DNA from: an uncultured Azospirillum sp.
GTDB taxonomy: Bacteria; Pseudomonadota; Alphaproteobacteria; Azospirillales; Azospirillaceae
NCBI GenBank assembly: GCA_937960755.1
Contig: CALGOL010000287.1
Span: 1 to 10,020 of the forward strand
Direction of reading: 5' to 3'
Length of the DNA: 10,020 nt
Part shown: positions 5,811-10,020 of the stretch, one piece after another
How the letters are laid out: each line of letters opens with the position of its first letter
Numbering within the stretch: position 1 is the first letter of the stretch
The notes under the pieces: generated by a model
What the model was told of the DNA's origin: nothing
Seen by the model: the letters and a program-made list of their open reading frames with translations, nothing else
Database searches by the model: none
Position numbers and translations under genes: made by a program

Positions 5811-6113
5811 TCAGCGCCGGCCGCGGCCCTTGCTTTCGTGGCCGTCGACGAATTCCGGCGGCTTTTTCGCCACCCATTTAACGAAATCGGCAATGTCCGG
5901 GTGAGCCAGCAACTTGTCGATGCTGTCGTAATCGCGGGCGATTTCCCGCTCGCTCAACACGGCGTGGATTTTATCGTGACAGACTTTGTGAATCGTCACG
6001 GCGACGCGGCCCTTGAACTTGCGCGGCGTCAAATGATGCAAATTGACGGACGGCCCCGGAATCAGGGGCCGCCCGCACAACGGACAAAGCTCAGGGGCGC
6101 TTTCGTCGCTCAC
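5811..6113 (-). CDS. Small HNH-type zinc protein (putative endonuclease)
   Basis: A 100-residue protein with HNH-endonuclease features. A CPLC pair (C10, C13) and a C45-H46...H50 set (KVCHDKIH) form a likely zinc site. H26-H27 (NLHHLTP) supply the first catalytic His of the HNH fold, and an RKFKG turn replaces the more common GG segment. The C-terminal part (HPDIADFVKWVAKKPPEF) is helical and highly charged. There is no fused specificity domain. A GTG at 6113-6111 is the start; it lies 10 nt after the carA stop, so the two genes are almost certainly co-transcribed, though the ribosome binding site is weak. HNH proteins cut or nick DNA, but this one is uncharacterised and could instead bind nucleic acid without cleavage. 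No methylase or restriction partner is nearby. Confidence 0.8.
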   Translation of the reverse strand: MSDESAPELCPLCGRPLIPGPSVNLHHLTPRKFKGRVAVTIHKVCHDKIHAVLSEREIARDYDSIDKLLAHPDIADFVKWVAKKPPEFVDGHESKGRGRR

Positions 6114-6123
6114 GCCGGCATGC

Positions 6124-7296
6124 TCACGCTTTGGCCTGGGCCATCAGATCGACGAATCGGCCGAACAGATAGTGGCTGTCCTCCGGTCCGGGCGACGCTT
6201 CCGGGTGGTGCTGCACCGAGAACACCGGCTTGTCCTTCAGCCGCACGCCTTCATTGGTGCCGTCGAACAGCGAAACATGGGTGACTTCCACATTGTCCGG
6301 CAGGCTTTCCGGCAGGACGCAGAAGCCGTGATTCTGGCTGGTGATCTCCACCTTGCCGGTGGCGAGGTCCTTGACCGGATGATTGGCGCCGCGGTGGCCG
6401 CGCTCCATCTTCGCCGTCTTGCCGCCCAAAGCCAGCGACAGCATCTGATGGCCAAGGCAAATGCCGAACACCGGCAGGCCGGAATCCACCAACTGGCGGA
6501 TCACCGGCACGGCGTATTCGCCGGTCGCCGCCGGGTCGCCGGGGCCGTTGGACAGGAAAACCCCATCCGGCTTGTGGCGCAGCACGTCTTCCGCTGACGA
6601 CTGGGCGGGAACCACCGTCACCTTGCAGCCGGCGGCGGCGAGGCAGCGCAGAATATTGCGCTTGGCGCCGTAGTCGATGGCGACGACATGGAAGCGCGGG
6701 TTTTCCTGTCGGGCGTAGCCCTGGCCCAAGGTCCACGCCGCCTCGTCCCACGTATAGGTCTGGGCGCAGGTGACGTCCTTCGCCAAATCCATGCCTTCCA
6801 GCCCCGGCCAGGCGGCGGCCTTGGCCTTCAGCGCGTCAATGTCGAAGACGCCGTCGGGATTGTGGGCGATGACGCCGTTCGGCGCCCCGGCGTCGCGGAT
6901 CAGCCGGGTCAGGCGCCGCGTGTCCACCCCGGCCAGCCCCACCAGCCCTTGCGCCTTGGCCCAGGCGTCCAGATGGCGGCTGGAGCGCCAGTTGGACGGG
7001 TCGGTGATGTCGGCGCGCAGGATCAGGCCGCGGGCGGCGGTGGTGGAGGTCTCCACATCCTCGGCGTTCGTGCCGACATTGCCGATGTGCGGAAAGGTGA
7101 AGGTGATGAGCTGCCCGGCGTAGCTGGGATCGGTGAGGATTTCCTGATACCCGGTCATCGAGGTGTTGAAGCACACCTCGCCCACCGCTTCGCCCACGGC
7201 GCCGACGCCGCGTCCGCGGAACACCGTTCCGTCGGCCAGAACCAGAACGGCGGTGACGGCGGGGGAGTCGGGAGCAGTCTCGGACATGATGGTCAT
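6124..7296 (-). CDS. carA: Carbamoyl-phosphate synthase, small (glutaminase) subunit
   Basis: A 390-residue protein, the usual length for CarA. It hydrolyses glutamine and passes ammonia to the large subunit CarB, which makes carbamoyl phosphate for pyrimidines and arginine in the cytoplasm. The N-terminal CPSase small-chain domain (about 15-150) includes CFNTSMTGYQEILTDPSY and DTRRLTRLIRDAG. The C-terminal class I glutamine amidotransferase domain (about 203-385) has NGPGDP, GICLGHQ with nucleophile C280, and HPEASPGP with H364 and E366, so the triad is complete. The first ATG (7296) has AAGG only 2 nt upstream; a second ATG at 7287 has it 11 nt upstream, so the true start may be nine bases later. 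carB does not follow; a small HNH gene does. It is divergent from yqeY. Confidence 0.97.
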   Translation of the reverse strand: MTIMSETAPDSPAVTAVLVLADGTVFRGRGVGAVGEAVGEVCFNTSMTGYQEILTDPSYAGQLITFTFPHIGNVGTNAEDVETSTTAARGLILRADITDPSNWRSSRHLDAWAKAQGLVGLAGVDTRRLTRLIRDAGAPNGVIAHNPDGVFDIDALKAKAAAWPGLEGMDLAKDVTCAQTYTWDEAAWTLGQGYARQENPRFHVVAIDYGAKRNILRCLAAAGCKVTVVPAQSSAEDVLRHKPDGVFLSNGPGDPAATGEYAVPVIRQLVDSGLPVFGICLGHQMLSLALGGKTAKMERGHRGANHPVKDLATGKVEITSQNHGFCVLPESLPDNVEVTHVSLFDGTNEGVRLKDKPVFSVQHHPEASPGPEDSHYLFGRFVDLMAQAKA

Positions 7297-7374
7297 TACC
7301 TTGTAAACGGCCTTTGAAAACGGAATGCGGGCGGCAACATATATGGGAGAGCGCGACAGGGGAAGCGAGTCGTA

Positions 7375-7420
7375 GCCGCTTTATGCGGCCGAAAATCCGG
7401 CTTCATTTTACCCGTGTCAA
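7375..7420 (-). promoter_or_regulatory. carA promoter candidate and leader stem in the carA-yqeY gap
   Basis: On the minus strand a perfect TTGACA (7420-7415) is followed 17 nt later by GATTTT (7397-7392), a weak -10. Just beyond is a small stem GCCGC-TTTAT-GCGGC (7375-7389) that would fall at the start of the carA leader. The leader would be about 90 nt, long enough for a control element. I see no leader peptide or recognisable riboswitch. Nothing else in 7297-7479 can be supported for carA. Confidence 0.3.
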
Positions 7421-7479
7421 TTCGGCAATAATTTGAGTAAGAGTCGGTTAGATCCTATCGACGTTCCAAGGAGCATCCC

Positions 7480-7941
7480 ATGCTGCGCAAGCGGCTGAAC
7501 GACACGCTGAAAGAAGCGATGATGGCGAAGAACCAGCGGGCGGTTTCGACCGTGCGGCTGATTCTGGCCGCGCTGAAGGATCGGGATATCGCCGCTCGCG
7601 GCCGCGGCGACACCGACGGGGTCGGCGAAGCGGAAATCTATTCGATGCTTCAGACTATGGTGCGTCAGCGTCAGGAATCCATTGAACTTTATGAGAAGGG
7701 CGGCCGCGCCGAGCTGGCGGAGCAGGAGCGTGAAGAAATCGCCATCATCGAAAGCTTCCTGCCCAAAGCGCTGAGCGCGGAGGAAACCGACGCCGCCATC
7801 GCCGCGGTGCTGGGAGAAATTGGCGCGTCGTGCATTAAGGACATGGGCCGCGTCATGGCTGAGTTGCGTGGGCGCTACGCCGGGCGGATGGATTTCGCCA
7901 AGGTGTCCACCGTGGTAAAGTCGAAGCTGACGCCCTGCTGA
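7480..7941 (+). CDS. yqeY: GatB/YqeY domain protein
   Basis: A 153-residue protein, the standard length for the single-domain YqeY family. Family features are the start LRKRLNDTLKEAMMAKN, then TVRLILAALKDRDIAARGRG, VRQRQESIELYEKGGR, the E-rich EQEREEIAIIESFLPKALS, and the C-terminal MGRVMAELRGRYAGRMDFAKV. The fold is shared with the C-terminal tRNA-binding part of GatB and GatE, so a link to tRNA or amidotransferase function is often suggested, but the family's role is unproven. An AAGGAG at 7468-7473, 6 nt before the ATG, fixes the start. In many alphaproteobacteria this gene sits between carA and dnaG, as here, except that another gene is inserted before dnaG. Confidence 0.93.
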   Translation: MLRKRLNDTLKEAMMAKNQRAVSTVRLILAALKDRDIAARGRGDTDGVGEAEIYSMLQTMVRQRQESIELYEKGGRAELAEQEREEIAIIESFLPKALSAEETDAAIAAVLGEIGASCIKDMGRVMAELRGRYAGRMDFAKVSTVVKSKLTPC

Positions 7942-7985
7942 CCGCTTGGGGTCGGGCGCGCGTCGTCAACCGCCGAGGTTTCGCC

Positions 7986-8603
7986 ATGACCAGCCTTCGC
8001 GCCGACCGGCCGACTTTTCCGCCGCTGATGACGGTGGCCGAGTTTTTTGACTGGCCCGGCGACGGGACCGAAACACGCTATGATCTTTATGAAGGCGCGC
8101 CGCGGGCGATGGCCCCGGCTTCGCCCGTGCATGGGCTGATTCAGGCGAACGCGGCGGGCATGTTCCGCGAACACCTGCGCGCCGCCGGGCGGCGCTGTCC
8201 GGTGATGACCGAAGCGGCGCTGACCCCCCGGCTCGGCGCCGACATCAATTTGCGCATTCCTGACGTCGTCGTGACCTGCACGCCGCTGGGACCGCAAGAC
8301 CGCGTGGTGGCCGAGCCGCTGTTGATCGTCGAGGTGTTGTCGCCATCGAACGAACGGGTGACGCAGGGCAACGTCTGGTCCTATTCCAGCATCCCTTCGG
8401 TGCGGGAGATTTTGCTGTTGCGCTCCGACCGGGTTCAGGCGGAAGTGGCGACCAAGGACGCTGACGGCGTCTGGCCGGTCTGCCGGCGAGTTTACCTTGC
8501 GGGATCAAGCTTGACGTTGGAAAGCATCGGCCTGACGGCGGCGGTGGAGTATTTTTACGCCCTGACGCCGCTGCTGGACGATCCAGACGCCGCGACGGGT
8601 TGA
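7986..8603 (+). CDS. Uma2 family (DUF820) PD-(D/E)XK-like protein
   Basis: A 205-residue protein of the Uma2/DUF820 family, which has a restriction-endonuclease-like fold. Recognisable parts are MTVAEFFDWPGDG, RYDLYEGAPRAMAP (E36 in the first conserved Glu position), a His at 49 (SPVHG), IPDVVVTC with D93, and LLIVEVLSPSNER with E116, the expected metal-binding Asp and Glu. The stretch after EVLSPS usually carries a conserved Lys (as in RGEK); here it reads QGNVW, so that Lys is missing. The protein is therefore either a variant nuclease or a non-cutting relative. A GAGG at 7975-7978 stands 7 nt before the ATG. It starts 44 nt after yqeY and ends 15 nt before dnaG, so it is probably in their transcript. 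Uma2 genes are widely scattered and mostly of unknown role. Confidence 0.88.
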   Translation: MTSLRADRPTFPPLMTVAEFFDWPGDGTETRYDLYEGAPRAMAPASPVHGLIQANAAGMFREHLRAAGRRCPVMTEAALTPRLGADINLRIPDVVVTCTPLGPQDRVVAEPLLIVEVLSPSNERVTQGNVWSYSSIPSVREILLLRSDRVQAEVATKDADGVWPVCRRVYLAGSSLTLESIGLTAAVEYFYALTPLLDDPDAATG

Positions 8604-8618
8604 GGCTTTCTGTCGGCT

Positions 8619-10020
8619 ATGGCTTTTCCGCCCCGCTTTCTTGATGAGTTGCGCGAACGCCTGACCCTGTCGGAGGTGATCGGCAAGCGCATTCGCGTCA
8701 CCCGCGCCGGGCGGGAGTACAAGGCGTGCTGCCCGTTTCACAATGAAAAGACCCCGTCGTTCACCATCAACGACCAAAAGGGCTTCTTTCATTGTTTTGG
8801 TTGCGGCGCCCATGGCGACGTCGTCGGCTTCGTCATGCGCCACGACAACTTGTCCTTCCCGGAAGCGGTGGCGTTTCTGGCCTCGGCCGCCGGGTTGGAG
8901 GTTCCTGAAACTTCCGCCGAAGACCGACAGAAAGCCGAAAAGCAAAAGACGCTCTATGACCTGGTGGAGCGCGCCTGCAAATGGTTCGAGTCTCAGTTGC
9001 GCGAAACCCAGGGCAGGGCGGCGCGGGGCTATCTCGCCGGCCGCGGGCTCAGCGACGACGCCATGGCGCGCTTCCGTTTGGGGTATTCCCCCAGCGACCG
9101 CCACGCCTTGCCGCGGCTGTTAAAGGCCGAAGGCTTTCCCGACGACGACATTGTCGCGGCGGGCCTCGCCAAGCGGCCGGACGACGGCGGGGCGATCTAT
9201 TCCTTTTTTCGCAACCGGGTGATGTTTCCGGTGGCCGACCGCCGCGGCCGGGTGGTCGCCTTCGGCGGACGCATCATGGACGGCGACGGGCCGAAATACG
9301 TCAACACCACCGAAACCCCGCTGTTTCACAAAGGCTCGCTGCTCTACGGCCTGTCGCGCGCCCGGCAGGCGGCGGCCGATGGTCAGCCCGTCGTGGTGGC
9401 GGAAGGCTATATGGACGTCATCGCGCTGGCGGAAGCCGGGTTCGGCGCCGCGGTGGCCCCGCTGGGCACGGCGCTGACCGAGAATCAGATACAAGAATTG
9501 TGGCGGCTGATCCCGCGCGAGGTCAAAGAACCCTACCTCTGCTTCGACGGCGACGGGGCCGGGCGCCGCGCCGCGTGGCGGGCGGTGGAGCGCATATTGC
9601 CGCACTTGGGGCCGGGCAAGTCCGCCAAGGTGGCTTTTTTGCCTGAAGGCGAAGATCCCGACAGCCTGATTCGCGGCGGCGGGGCCAAGGCGATGACCGG
9701 CGTGCTCGACGCCGCCATTCCGCTGTCCGAAGCCTTATGGCGGATGGAGAATGAAGACCGCCGCACCGATACGCCGGAAACCAAGGCGGCCTTGCGCGCG
9801 GCGCTGGAGGCCCATGTTAATCTGATCGCCGATCCGGTGGTGCGCGAGTTTTATCGCCAGGACATGCGCCGCCGGCTGACGGAAGCTTTGTCGCCGCAAA
9901 GCGTCGCCGCCGGTCCGGCTCAAGGCGATTACGGCTTCGCGCCGCGCAGTCAGCGCTTTGGCGGTCAAGGCGGCGGCTGGCGTCCGGGCGGCGGGCGATT
10001 CGCTCAGCCGCGCCGTCATG
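8619..10020 (+). CDS. dnaG: DNA primase DnaG, 3' end beyond the window
   Basis: The first 467 codons of DNA primase, which makes RNA primers at the replication fork together with the DnaB helicase. The N-terminal CHC2 zinc finger has C38-PF-H41, then HCFGCG with C59 and C62. The RNA polymerase domain follows, with FRNRVMFPVADRRGRVVAFG, a GPKYVNTTETPLFHKG segment, and the TOPRIM domain with AEGYMDV (E262) and CFDGDGAG (D310, D312). All key metal residues are present. From about 430 the sequence becomes Gly/Arg/Gln-rich (FGGQGGGWRPGGG), a linker before the helicase-binding domain, which is outside the window. The ATG at 8619 follows the Uma2 stop by 15 nt. The only Shine-Dalgarno candidate, GAGG (8602-8605), overlaps that stop and is 13 nt away, so translation may be coupled. 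Confidence 0.97.
   Translation, partial: MAFPPRFLDELRERLTLSEVIGKRIRVTRAGREYKACCPFHNEKTPSFTINDQKGFFHCFGCGAHGDVVGFVMRHDNLSFPEAVAFLASAAGLEVPETSAEDRQKAEKQKTLYDLVERACKWFESQLRETQGRAARGYLAGRGLSDDAMARFRLGYSPSDRHALPRLLKAEGFPDDDIVAAGLAKRPDDGGAIYSFFRNRVMFPVADRRGRVVAFGGRIMDGDGPKYVNTTETPLFHKGSLLYGLSRARQAAADGQPVVVAEGYMDVIALAEAGFGAAVAPLGTALTENQIQELWRLIPREVKEPYLCFDGDGAGRRAAWRAVERILPHLGPGKSAKVAFLPEGEDPDSLIRGGGAKAMTGVLDAAIPLSEALWRMENEDRRTDTPETKAALRAALEAHVNLIADPVVREFYRQDMRRRLTEALSPQSVAAGPAQGDYGFAPRSQRFGGQGGGWRPGGGRFAQPRRH

Noticed and set aside
6688..7317. Rightward open frame over the start of carA
   Set aside because: Antisense to an unambiguous carA; Gly/Val/Arg-rich without motifs.
7433..7461. TTGAGT-17 nt-TATCGA as a yqeY promoter
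   Set aside because: Spacing is ideal, but the start site would fall at about 7468, leaving only some 12 nt with the Shine-Dalgarno at the very 5' end. Too weak to call.
5811..8603. HNH and Uma2 genes as parts of one defence or restriction system
   Set aside because: They lie on opposite strands in separate transcripts with core genes, and no methylase, ATPase or toxin-antitoxin partner is present.
8505..9104. Leftward open frame over the start of dnaG
   Set aside because: Antisense to the zinc finger and RNA polymerase domain of dnaG, which is clearly the coding strand.

Overview
The window is GC-rich DNA with strong G/C bias at third codon positions. It reads as a chromosomal segment of an alphaproteobacterium. 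The main support is the familiar order carA, then divergently yqeY and dnaG (rpoD would be expected just beyond the right edge), plus alphaproteobacterial-style signal transduction and REP-type palindromes. A member of the Rhodospirillales is my best guess, but the sequence does not prove the rank. I see no rRNA, tRNA, CRISPR array, insertion sequence or phage gene.

Layout. 1-392: two leftward genes, one cut by the window edge and one small membrane/coiled-coil protein. 393-588: a divergent intergenic region with a perfect 10-bp hairpin. 589-1531: a rightward Nudix hydrolase and an 83-residue membrane protein with its own candidate promoter/operator. 1578-1655: a paired REP element lying between convergent genes. 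1683-4061 (leftward): a hybrid sensor histidine kinase with a periplasmic c-type heme (DUF3365/Tll0287-like) domain, a FixL-like PAS domain, kinase core and receiver. 4232-4270: a strong terminator hairpin. 4283-5632 (leftward): a phosphatidylserine-decarboxylase-family protein with the long N-terminal extension seen in PsiD-type enzymes, preceded by an AT-rich promoter region. 5811-7296 (leftward): carA followed closely by a small HNH-type protein. 7480-10020 (rightward): yqeY, a Uma2-type (PD-(D/E)XK-like) protein, and the first 467 codons of dnaG.

How the parts relate. carA (pyrimidine/arginine precursor synthesis) and yqeY-dnaG (replication priming) are ordinary core genes. They carry two small nuclease-fold accessory genes: an HNH protein directly after carA where carB might be expected, and a Uma2 protein between yqeY and dnaG. 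The left half is accessory in character: a redox/gas-type sensor kinase without a separate output regulator, and a pyruvoyl-enzyme-type decarboxylase of uncertain substrate. The most interesting point is that the kinase may hold two different hemes, one covalent in the periplasm and one of FixL type in the cytoplasm. No classical defence system or clearly new multi-gene system is evident.
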